A stretch of DNA of 5,634 nt, from contig CANKVQ010000038.1 of assembly GCA_947486885.1 (NCBI GenBank), positions 1 to 5,634 of the forward strand. Direction: 5' to 3'. The position numbers and the translations under genes are program-made. Below are positions 1 to 5,617 of the stretch, one piece after another. Origin of the DNA: a bacterium (lineage in GTDB: Bacteria > Babelota > Babeliae > Babelales > JABDEC01). The notes beneath the pieces are model-generated. The model saw only the letters and a program-made list of their open reading frames with translations. It searched no databases and was not told the DNA's origin. Position 1 is the first letter of the stretch, and each line of letters begins with the position of its first letter.

Positions 1-60
1 ATTATCTAACTAGCCCCGTTAAATTTAAAAATTAAACTAAATTTATTTAAAAAATTATAA

Positions 61-1260
61 TTATTCTTGGCTAGGCTGCTCAGTTTGCACAACAGATTTG
101 CGTCGTAAAAAAGCTGGTATATCTAAATCATCGGAATCTAGAGAGCTATTATTTTCACTAGTACTATCACTATTACCAGAAGTCACACTGGTCGCTGCCA
201 TAATATTTTCACAACTCACAGACTCGTGCCTAAAATTTTCTGTACTTAAACTTAACTGTGCTGGCGCCACTGTTACTGAATTTTGGCTTTGCGGACGTTT
301 ATCGAAACCAGTGGCCACAATTGCTACTGAAATTTCGTTATGCATATTATGATCGATCACAGAGCCAATAATAATATTCGCAAATTCGTCAGCTTGTTCA
401 TAAATTACTGACGCTGCAGCATTAATTTCATGTAATGTTAAATCTGGACCACCAGTAATATTTAGCAATACGCCGCGAGCACCACGAATATCGACATTTT
501 CTAATAATGGCGAAGAGATCGCGTTCATGGCTGCGACAAAAGCACGATCTGGTCCAGAAGCAATACCCGTACCCATTACCGCGATTCCCATATCTTTCAT
601 GATTGTTTTAAGATCCGCAAAATCGACATTAATGTGCCCAGGCCTAATTATAATATCAGAAATATTTCGTACAGATTTATTTAACACATCGTTAATCATA
701 GCAAAAGCATCGATCATAGTGACATTATCACCGACATATTCTAATAACTTTTGATTTGGTAATATAATCATGGTATCAACTTCAGCACGCAATTGCTGAA
801 TTGTTTCTTCGGCGATTCTAGCTCGGCGCTTACCTTCAAATAAAAATGGCTTCGTGACTACTGCGACCGTCAGAATCCCTTGTTCGCGTAACGCCCGCGC
901 AATCACCGGCGATGCACCAGATCCAGTACCGCCACCCATACCAGCTGCGATAAATACAATATCAGCGCCAGCCATCGCATCTAAAATTTGATCTAAATCT
1001 TCTTCAGCTGCTCGCCGGCCAATTTCTGGATTAGCACCAGTACCTAGACCCTTAGTAGATTTAATGCCCAACTGAATTTTATTCGGCGCTTTAGAGTTTA
1101 ATAAAGCTTGCGAATCAGTATTAGCCACAATAAATTCAATATCTCGGTCATTAGCTTCGATCATGCTATTAACAGTATTGCCGCCAGCGCCCCCAATTCC
1201 AATTACTTTAATACTAGCGATTCCCAAACTGCTATTAGATGCTTGTTCAAACTCGATCAT
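61..1260 (-). CDS. ftsZ: Cell division GTPase FtsZ
   Basis: FtsZ is the tubulin-like GTPase that polymerises into the cytoplasmic Z ring and recruits the division machinery. The 399-residue product is complete and of normal length. The GTP-binding half shows GIGGAGGN (21-28), NTDSQAL (47-53), GLGTGANPEIG (71-81) and the tubulin/FtsZ signature GGGTGSGA (109-116). The T7 synergy loop NVDFADLKTIM (211-221) keeps the catalytic acidic residues D213 and D216, so the enzyme should hydrolyse GTP. A Ser/Asn/Thr-rich linker (about 322-376) leads to the C-terminal peptide DDLDIPAFLRRK (377-388), very close to the proteobacterial peptide that binds FtsA; a short polar tail follows. The ATG at 1258-1260 has a strong ribosome binding site 6 bases upstream, and the stop is TAA. 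It is the last gene of the ftsQ-ftsA-ftsZ set, 125 bp after ftsA. Identification is certain; interaction with FtsA is inferred from the motif and the neighbour. Confidence 0.98.
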   Translation of the reverse strand: MIEFEQASNSSLGIASIKVIGIGGAGGNTVNSMIEANDRDIEFIVANTDSQALLNSKAPNKIQLGIKSTKGLGTGANPEIGRRAAEEDLDQILDAMAGADIVFIAAGMGGGTGSGASPVIARALREQGILTVAVVTKPFLFEGKRRARIAEETIQQLRAEVDTMIILPNQKLLEYVGDNVTMIDAFAMINDVLNKSVRNISDIIIRPGHINVDFADLKTIMKDMGIAVMGTGIASGPDRAFVAAMNAISSPLLENVDIRGARGVLLNITGGPDLTLHEINAAASVIYEQADEFANIIIGSVIDHNMHNEISVAIVATGFDKRPQSQNSVTVAPAQLSLSTENFRHESVSCENIMAATSVTSGNSDSTSENNSSLDSDDLDIPAFLRRKSVVQTEQPSQE

Positions 1261-1266
1261 TTTATA

Positions 1267-1284
1267 CTCCCCTCTAAAATAGAG
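1267..1284 (-). promoter_or_regulatory. ftsZ ribosome binding site overlapped by a small hairpin
   Basis: Read on the minus strand, GAGGGGAG (plus positions 1267-1274) ends 6 bases before the ftsZ ATG, a strong Shine-Dalgarno sequence that fixes the start. Just upstream, CTCTA-TTT-TAGAG (1272-1284) is a perfect 5-bp inverted repeat whose 3' arm covers the first bases of the Shine-Dalgarno sequence. Partial masking of the site in the mRNA is possible, but the stem is short and AU-rich, so any effect would be modest. The Shine-Dalgarno call is firm; the hairpin's role is speculation. Confidence 0.75.
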
Positions 1285-1303
1285 CTTTTTCGAAAATATT
1301 TTT

Positions 1304-1337
1304 ATTACACAGTCTCTCTAATTACACAGTCTCTCCC
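1304..1337. repeat. 17-bp tandem direct repeat in the ftsA-ftsZ spacer
   Basis: The 15-base string ATTACACAGTCTCTC occurs at 1304-1318 and again at 1321-1335, with a period of 17 bases; the two full units differ only in their last two bases (TA versus CC). It lies between the ftsZ ribosome binding site and the palindromic repeat. It looks like a simple tandem duplication, perhaps by replication slippage. No function is evident. Confidence 0.8.
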
Positions 1338-1373
1338 GCTCACCCCGAGTGTAATCGAGGGGCAAGCGAGCCC
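1335..1373 (-). repeat. Palindromic repeat, copy in the ftsA-ftsZ spacer
   Basis: Positions 1336-1361 match 5349-5374 at 24 of 26 bases, with differences only at the 7th and 8th positions, so this is a second copy of the intergenic palindromic element seen upstream of herA. In the minus-strand transcript, the direction of the ftsQAZ genes, arms 1359-1370 and 1335-1346 can form a 12-bp stem with three G-U wobbles around a 12-base loop (1347-1358). In plus-strand RNA the two inner wobbles become C/A mismatches and weaken the stem. No uridine run follows on either strand, so it does not look like an intrinsic terminator. It could affect mRNA processing or stability between ftsA and ftsZ, or be a selfish REP-like repeat. 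Confidence 0.75.
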
Positions 1374-1385
1374 ACTAACTAAGTT

Positions 1386-2606
1386 CTAAAATAAATCTGA
1401 AACCCACGATCTCATCCGATAAAAAATTCTGACCGCAGTTGGACCATCAACTAAATTTAAATTCGATTTACTTTGTGTTTTAAATACATGAATTAATAAA
1501 CCATAACCAGTCGCATAAATAGGGTTACTCAGATTTTCGGATAATACAATCTCAGTTCTTGGGGCCCCTAATCTAACCGGTACTTGCAAAATTCTAGTTG
1601 CCAGCTCTGGTAGTCCTGCCAGCAGTGATCCGCCACCAGTTAACACTAAACCAGTCGTCATGAATTTACGTAATTTATAAGTCTCAAGCTCTTTTAGTAA
1701 TAATAAAATTAACTCTTCAGCTCTAGGCTCAATAATCGTAGTTAAAAAAGCTTGTGAGATTGTTTGTAAATTTTGCCCCTGAATATCTAATACTTCAAAA
1801 CTAAAATTATTATTACTATTATTACTAGCTAACCCATACATGTGTTTTACACGCTCTGCTTCACTTAAAGTTGTCTGTAAGCCCACGGCAATATCGTGCG
1901 TAAAGTGATTGCCTGCTACTGGTAACACCCGAGTGTGCATAATACTGTTATGCTGATATATCGCAAAATCAGAAGTGCCACCGCCGATATCTAATACCGC
2001 TACACCCAACTGACATTCATCTGGATTTAATACAGCTGCTGCCGAAGCTAACTGTTCTAAAATTACATCGGTAACTTTAATTCCAACAGCTTCACAACAA
2101 CTAATAATATTTTGGACGGACGCCACTGATCCGGTAATAATATGGGCCTGAACTTCTAACCGAACACCGTGCATTCCCAGTGGATCCTGAATATTACCTA
2201 AGCCATCGATCGCATAACTTTGTGGCAACACGTGTAAGATCTGTTGCCCCTCAGCGATTTGGACCGCCCGCGCAGCTTCCAATACATTGTAAATATCAGT
2301 TTGTTTAACTTTGCCAGTTTTATTAATTGGCACAACTCCATTGGAATTCAGTGAATTTATATGGCTACCAGAAATTCCCACTGCCGCAGATTCAATCTGT
2401 TGTCCTGACACAATTTCCGCTTCTTTAACTGCAGCTTTAATAGAATTAATTGCTTTAGCGATATTAACTACCACACCTTTTTCTAAACCCTCTGATGGGT
2501 ATTTACCCATTCCTAACACTTCAAAATCAGTGCCTACTTGCTTGGCTACCAAAACACAGATTTTAGTTGTCCCGATATCGATTGCAACTTTAATTTGATC
2601 CGCCAT
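1386..2606 (-). CDS. ftsA: Cell division protein FtsA (actin-like membrane tether for FtsZ)
   Basis: FtsA is an actin-fold ATPase that binds the FtsZ C-terminal peptide and anchors the Z ring to the inner face of the membrane. The 406-residue product is full length. Visible motifs are phosphate-1 DIGTTKICVLV (10-20), the FtsA-specific 1C subdomain beginning near ISGSHINSLNSNGVV (78-92), the family block DPLGMHGVRLEV (141-152), phosphate-2 LDIGGGTSDFAIY (205-217) and the adenosine motif VLTGGGSLLAGLPELA (321-336). A short Asn/Ser-rich stretch (261-267) is probably a surface loop. The C-terminus RIFYRMRSWVSDLF (393-406) is an aromatic and basic amphipathic segment of the membrane-targeting type. 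An in-frame TAG lies directly before the ATG and a good Shine-Dalgarno 7 bases upstream, so the start is secure. The stop is TAG. The gene follows the ftsQ-like gene by 11 bp, suggesting co-transcription and coupled translation, and precedes ftsZ. Confidence 0.97.
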   Translation of the reverse strand: MADQIKVAIDIGTTKICVLVAKQVGTDFEVLGMGKYPSEGLEKGVVVNIAKAINSIKAAVKEAEIVSGQQIESAAVGISGSHINSLNSNGVVPINKTGKVKQTDIYNVLEAARAVQIAEGQQILHVLPQSYAIDGLGNIQDPLGMHGVRLEVQAHIITGSVASVQNIISCCEAVGIKVTDVILEQLASAAAVLNPDECQLGVAVLDIGGGTSDFAIYQHNSIMHTRVLPVAGNHFTHDIAVGLQTTLSEAERVKHMYGLASNNSNNNFSFEVLDIQGQNLQTISQAFLTTIIEPRAEELILLLLKELETYKLRKFMTTGLVLTGGGSLLAGLPELATRILQVPVRLGAPRTEIVLSENLSNPIYATGYGLLIHVFKTQSKSNLNLVDGPTAVRIFYRMRSWVSDLF

Positions 2607-2613
2607 CTAGCTA

Positions 2614-2619
2614 CCCCCT
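2614..2619 (-). promoter_or_regulatory. ftsA ribosome binding site overlapping the ftsQ stop codon
   Basis: On the minus strand AGGGGG lies 7 bases before the ftsA ATG. Its first two bases are the last two of the ftsQ TAG stop codon (2618-2620). Ribosomes finishing ftsQ therefore terminate on the ftsA initiation site, the usual layout for translational coupling. Confidence 0.85.
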
Positions 2620-3559
2620 AATCGTTTAAGATCACAATTTGTTTATTAAACCTCAGATCGATTGTAAAATTTTTTAAGCTATTTTTTTTAGTTTTAAAAT
2701 TACTAAATTGTGTTAACCCACTATCTAGCCCACTAGTTCCAATAATTTTATGACCTCCAAGCACATTTTCTGTAGTAATCTCAGAAAGTTTGTCATTCGC
2801 AAACAATTTTGCAGGCAATAAATTTAAACAGCGGGCCAAAAATGCTGGTGTTAGTCCTTTGTGATCAAAGTGTTTATTAATCAATAAATTATTAACTCGC
2901 ACGATTAACTTGCAATTATAACTCTCAGATAATTTACAATAACGTAAAATTATTTGATTGCGATCGATCCATTCAATTAAAAAATTGGCACTAATCTCCG
3001 GATCTAATGCTAAGAAAAAATCTCTAAATTCACTGGGAACTTGATTAATTAAATTTAAATCTTGTTGGCTAATTACACCATAACCAGACTTGCTATTTTG
3101 GGCGCCACTAGAACTATTTTTAGTAGTGCCAGTTTTTAAATTTAAACACACGGCTGGTAAATTTTCTAAACAAGTTGGATTAATCCAAAGCGCTGGTACA
3201 ATTCTAGTTGCTTGTTTAGTTTTAGCTAAGACATAAACTCGATCACTATTTTTTAGATCAATAATATAAACTGGCTGTACTGAACTAATCTGTACATCGA
3301 TTTTGCCATCCCAGCTTTTTTGCAAACTAACTTTTTGTAAACTAATAAATCTAGTTTGAATTTTTTCAGCCAGCGTTTTTAAACTAATTTTGGTATGATC
3401 AAATTGCCCCACATAATTAGTAACTGCCTGACATAAAGCATTAGAAACACAAGGATCACAATTTAAACGATAATTGTGCGCCAGATCCCACTGACTAAAG
3501 CTAATTAAAAAAATAAATATCGCGAACCACATGCCCATACCAAATAAATCTCTCAGCAA
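2618..3559 (-). CDS. ftsQ: FtsQ/DivIB-like bitopic division protein
   Basis: FtsQ/DivIB links the cytoplasmic ring to the extracytoplasmic FtsB/FtsL/FtsW/FtsI complex. The 313-residue product has a very short cytoplasmic tail, one hydrophobic segment (about 7-22) and an outside domain. Residues about 28-101 fit a POTRA domain, ending in the family-like stretch KVSLQKSWDGKIDVQISSVQ (76-95) plus PVYII. The C-terminal strand NFTIDLRFNKQIVI (297-310) is typical of FtsQ, where this region contacts FtsB. A Ser/Gly/Asn-rich insert lies at 144-159. All eight cysteines (34, 37, 43, 130, 138, 208, 216, 244) fall outside the membrane, including CDPC at 34-37. The most upstream start is TTG at 3557-3559, below an in-frame stop at 3599-3601, with only a weak ribosome binding site; ATG codons at residues 8 or 10 are alternatives but would remove the only basic residue before the membrane segment. 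Sequence divergence is high, so the call rests on topology, the C-terminal strand and position directly before ftsA. Confidence 0.85.
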   Translation of the reverse strand: MLRDLFGMGMWFAIFIFLISFSQWDLAHNYRLNCDPCVSNALCQAVTNYVGQFDHTKISLKTLAEKIQTRFISLQKVSLQKSWDGKIDVQISSVQPVYIIDLKNSDRVYVLAKTKQATRIVPALWINPTCLENLPAVCLNLKTGTTKNSSSGAQNSKSGYGVISQQDLNLINQVPSEFRDFFLALDPEISANFLIEWIDRNQIILRYCKLSESYNCKLIVRVNNLLINKHFDHKGLTPAFLARCLNLLPAKLFANDKLSEITTENVLGGHKIIGTSGLDSGLTQFSNFKTKKNSLKNFTIDLRFNKQIVILND

Positions 3560-3563
3560 AAAT

Positions 3564-3600
3564 ATTAATATTACTCTTAATATTTCTCTTAAATATTTCT
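3564..3600. repeat. Three tandem 12-13-bp AT-rich repeats before the ftsQ-like gene
   Basis: On the plus strand, ATTAATATTACT (3564-3575), CTTAATATTTCT (3576-3587) and CTTAAATATTTCT (3588-3600) form three head-to-tail degenerate copies filling most of the space between the candidate promoter and the TTG start. They would lie in the 5' leader of the ftsQAZ transcript or overlap its start. They could bind a regulator or be low-complexity drift in AT-rich DNA. Confidence 0.55.
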
Positions 3601-3625
3601 AATGCGCTAGAGCAGGTATAGTCAA
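3596..3625 (-). promoter_or_regulatory. Candidate sigma-70-type promoter for ftsQ-ftsA-ftsZ
   Basis: In the 80-bp gap after herA, the minus strand reads TTGACT (plus 3620-3625, five of six to TTGACA), an 18-bp spacer and TAGAAA (3596-3601, four of six to TATAAT). A start point a few bases further on would give a leader of roughly 30 bases before the TTG codon. It is the best promoter-like pair I found between the two transcription units, but such matches arise easily in AT-rich DNA. Confidence 0.35.
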
Positions 3626-3639
3626 CGATCTCAACAAAT

Positions 3640-5238
3640 TTACTGGTAAAGCTCTTGAATAGTAGCTTCTATGGGTAACAGCTCAGCTTGCATATCGCGA
3701 TAAAATAGCTCACCATATTCACGCGTCTCAATTACTACTGGCATAGTTATAGCATGTCCCAAAACTAAAACCTGTTTTTTAGTGTCAAGTGTCGCCAAAA
3801 TAGTTTTAAGTCCCTGGGCATTACTCACTCCAGTTAGCACCGCTTGCAGATCTTGATCATCACTCAGCTGGGCAATAATCTTGGTTCCAATTTGCGAAAT
3901 AATTTCGGGATCTATACCAGATGGTCTTTGGTCTACCACCAAGAGTGACACATAATATTTGCGCATTTCTCGGGCAATAATTCCAAAAATAGTTTGTTTT
4001 GCTGCTACGGGATTTAAAAATTTATGGGCCTCTTCAATCGTAATTAATAATTTTTGGGGCTCGTCACTCTTAGATTGCGAACCTAAAAATTTTTCAGTTT
4101 TTCGCACATAAGCATCATGAATTCGACCAGTTACGATATTCGCAATTAATAAATAGACAAACGTCGAAGTAAAATTACCGAACTCAATAATCACACTGGT
4201 CCCCCGATTTAAATATTCTAAAAGCTGCTCAAATACTTGGGCTCTAGGCGCTGAACCTTCGACAAAAAATGGCAACTGTTCAATTCTGCGTAACTTACGA
4301 TATAGTGCTGCGACCGATTCGGGATGCGCGCCAACTTCTTGCGCCAACTCTTTGGGTTGATCACCACCTACTTGTAATAGTTTTTGCAACCAGTTTTCTT
4401 TATATTTAGCATAGATTAAATAAGCCGCTTCGAGCGCTGTGCTATGCAAATTTAGTTCATCTTGGAGTGACAAAACATCTGACACTTTTATATCTTGATA
4501 AGAAATCGTGACGCAGACATCTGGTGCACCACCACGACGCCTAGTTGAAGCCGGATCAAGCGAGAATATTACCACTTTATCAGGAAATAAAGTTTTCAAA
4601 CCTTTAACAAAACCATGCCCTTGCGATTCTGTGCGTGACTGTAAGCCATATTCGCTGTGCATATCAAAAATTAAATTTACCGCTTTTTGATTTTTAATTA
4701 AGCCAGCTAAAATTAATCTCGTAATAAAAGTTTTACCAGTGCCAGTCTTACCAAAAATCCCGTTCGAACGTTCGACCAATTTTTCTAGATCTAAACAAAC
4801 CGCTGCGTCCATGTCTAGTGGCTGCCCAATCTTAAAATATTTTTTATTTTGCCGCTCTTCACCAAAAATTAGTGCTACATCTTGGGCATTCGCTTCATGT
4901 ACTAAAGCAAAATGGGGCGGAATAGTTTTGACTGGCGAAATCTGATTGGCTTGATCGAGCATGATTACTGGCTTGATATGCGCGACCGCAAAAATATCTC
5001 GCTGGCTTAAAACTTGATATAATAAGCTTTCGTGTTCGCCCGGCGGCGCAAGCATAATTTCTGGATTAGCTACTTCTAATTTTAAATCTGTAACTAACGA
5101 AAAAAATCTGTAATTCGTGCCAGCTAAGACTACAAAGTGCCCGGTTTTAATTTTTTCTAACTCAACTTGTCGATCTAACCTGACACTAAACCCATCTGAT
5201 AATGCTCCTGAAATTACAGTGCCTAATTTTTTGCGCAT
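3640..5238 (-). CDS. HerA-like DNA translocase ATPase (HAS-barrel plus DUF87-type core)
   Basis: This is a 532-residue P-loop ATPase of the HerA/FtsK superfamily. HerA proteins form hexameric rings that translocate DNA, and in archaea and Deinococcus they work with the nuclease NurA in end resection. Residues 1 to about 135 resemble the HAS-barrel, opening with LGTVISGALSDGFSVRLD (5-22) and containing FFSLVTDL (45-52). The Walker A motif is GKTGTGKT (163-170), preceded by VERSNGIF. The Walker B segment LLITIEEAHKFL (397-408) carries E402-E403 where archaeal HerA usually has Asp-Glu. Conserved later blocks are VVDQRPSGIDPEIISQIGTK (434-453), GLKTILATLD (476-485) and LVLGHAITMPVVIETR (491-506). 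The overall pattern recalls the HerA-like ATPases of cyanobacteria and Deinococcus, from memory. The ATG is the first possible start, because an in-frame TAG lies 6 bp upstream of it, although the Shine-Dalgarno (GGAT) is weak. No NurA is encoded in the window. The family is firm; the cellular role is open. Confidence 0.9.
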   Translation of the reverse strand: MRKKLGTVISGALSDGFSVRLDRQVELEKIKTGHFVVLAGTNYRFFSLVTDLKLEVANPEIMLAPPGEHESLLYQVLSQRDIFAVAHIKPVIMLDQANQISPVKTIPPHFALVHEANAQDVALIFGEERQNKKYFKIGQPLDMDAAVCLDLEKLVERSNGIFGKTGTGKTFITRLILAGLIKNQKAVNLIFDMHSEYGLQSRTESQGHGFVKGLKTLFPDKVVIFSLDPASTRRRGGAPDVCVTISYQDIKVSDVLSLQDELNLHSTALEAAYLIYAKYKENWLQKLLQVGGDQPKELAQEVGAHPESVAALYRKLRRIEQLPFFVEGSAPRAQVFEQLLEYLNRGTSVIIEFGNFTSTFVYLLIANIVTGRIHDAYVRKTEKFLGSQSKSDEPQKLLITIEEAHKFLNPVAAKQTIFGIIAREMRKYYVSLLVVDQRPSGIDPEIISQIGTKIIAQLSDDQDLQAVLTGVSNAQGLKTILATLDTKKQVLVLGHAITMPVVIETREYGELFYRDMQAELLPIEATIQELYQ

Positions 5239-5348
5239 AGTTTTCTAATCCAAATATTTACTAACTAACGCGAATTCGATAATAGGTTTCACATGCTTTA
5301 CAATATGCTTTTATCAAGAAACTTAAACTTAATAAAGATAACTATCTA

Positions 5349-5449
5349 CCGCTCGTCCCGAGTGTAATCGAGGGATGTGGCGGATATAAACGTTTGGGCC
5401 CGCAACATCCCTCGACTTCGCCTTAAAAGGCTATGCTCGGGACGAGCGG
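5349..5449. repeat. About 100-bp nested palindrome (cruciform-forming intergenic repeat)
   Basis: Outer arms 5349-5362 (CCGCTCGTCCCGAG) and 5436-5449 are a perfect 14-bp inverted repeat. After an asymmetric internal loop (5 bases on the left, 20 on the right) a second perfect 11-bp stem joins 5368-5378 and 5405-5415. The right-hand internal loop contains its own small hairpin, GCCTTAAAAGGC (5420-5431). The apical region holds two self-complementary blocks, AAACGTTT (5388-5395) and GGGCCC (5396-5401). Both arms carry the same 'CCTCGA...CTCGGG' core, so the element can be read as two inverted copies of one unit, the right copy carrying about 15 extra bases. A partial copy lies between ftsA and ftsZ. 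There is no uridine run after the stem on either strand and no obvious target-site duplication. It may be a REP/BIME-like or MITE-like element, or a structured RNA. Confidence 0.85.
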
Positions 5450-5491
5450 AAAAAGTTTATTACTGCTGCATAAATTAATTATCGAACTGGC

Positions 5492-5518
5492 GTTAACTAC
5501 TTTCCTGCAATAGTTAAT
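5492..5518. repeat. Small inverted repeat
   Basis: TTAACTA (5493-5499) and TAGTTAA (5511-5517) are perfect inverted repeats around an 11-base centre, extendable by one G-T wobble (5492/5518). The spacing would suit a dyad-binding regulator or a weak hairpin. There is no T run after it and no gene next to it, so no function is assigned. Confidence 0.4.
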
Positions 5519-5550
5519 CACCTAAAGTTACCCAAATTAATCACCAAAAG
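5513..5550. repeat. Imperfect 15-bp direct repeat (TTAATCACC type)
   Basis: GTTAATCACCTAAAG (5513-5527) and ATTAATCACCAAAAG (5536-5550) match at 13 of 15 bases with a 23-bp period. They start a cluster of six TAATC motifs that continues to the right edge (5515, 5538, 5552, 5569, 5592 and 5607). Confidence 0.55.
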
Positions 5551-5587
5551 CTAATCTAGACTATAAATTAATCTAATTACTAAAATT

Positions 5588-5617
5588 CTGGTAATCTAAA
5601 AACTGGTAATCTAAAAA
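5588..5617. repeat. Exact 15-bp tandem repeat
   Basis: CTGGTAATCTAAAAA is present twice head to tail without a spacer (5588-5602 and 5603-5617). The period is a multiple of three, so it would also fit a short in-frame duplication at the end of a minus-strand gene running in from the right edge, where both open frames cross it. Non-coding duplication is equally possible. Confidence 0.8.

Noticed and set aside
1..60. Terminator after ftsZ
   Set aside because: Only A/T inverted segments (TAAATTT type) are seen, with no GC stem and no T run placed correctly.
98..1389. Plus-strand open frames antisense to ftsZ (98-352, 527-754, 1108-1389)
   Set aside because: They lie opposite a certain gene, have no good ribosome binding site and encode no recognisable motif; they are shadows of ftsZ codon use.
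2311..4945. Plus-strand open frames antisense to ftsA and herA (2311-2598, 4508-4690, 4739-4945)
   Set aside because: Same reasoning: short, antisense to well-supported genes and without family features.
61..5238. Alternative genetic code (UGA as Gly or Trp)
   Set aside because: All four genes run full length without in-frame UGA and keep conserved motifs under the standard code; Trp is encoded by TGG where checked.
5276..5303. herA promoter (TTGTAA, 16-bp spacer, TATCGA; or a TATTAT box at 5279-5284)
   Set aside because: The first pair has a poor -10 element and the TATTAT box has no fitting -35, so neither is reported as a feature.
5349..5449. Intrinsic terminator
   Set aside because: The stem is strong, but it is followed by AAAAAG on the plus strand and TAGATAG on the minus strand, with no T run on either side.
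5349..5449. Insertion sequence or MITE with target-site duplication
   Set aside because: No transposase gene is present and the flanks (ACTATCTA and AAAAAGTTT) show no duplication; I keep it as a palindromic repeat of unknown origin.
5513..5617. CRISPR array
   Set aside because: The repeats are only 15 bp, two copies each, with no regular spacers and no cas genes.
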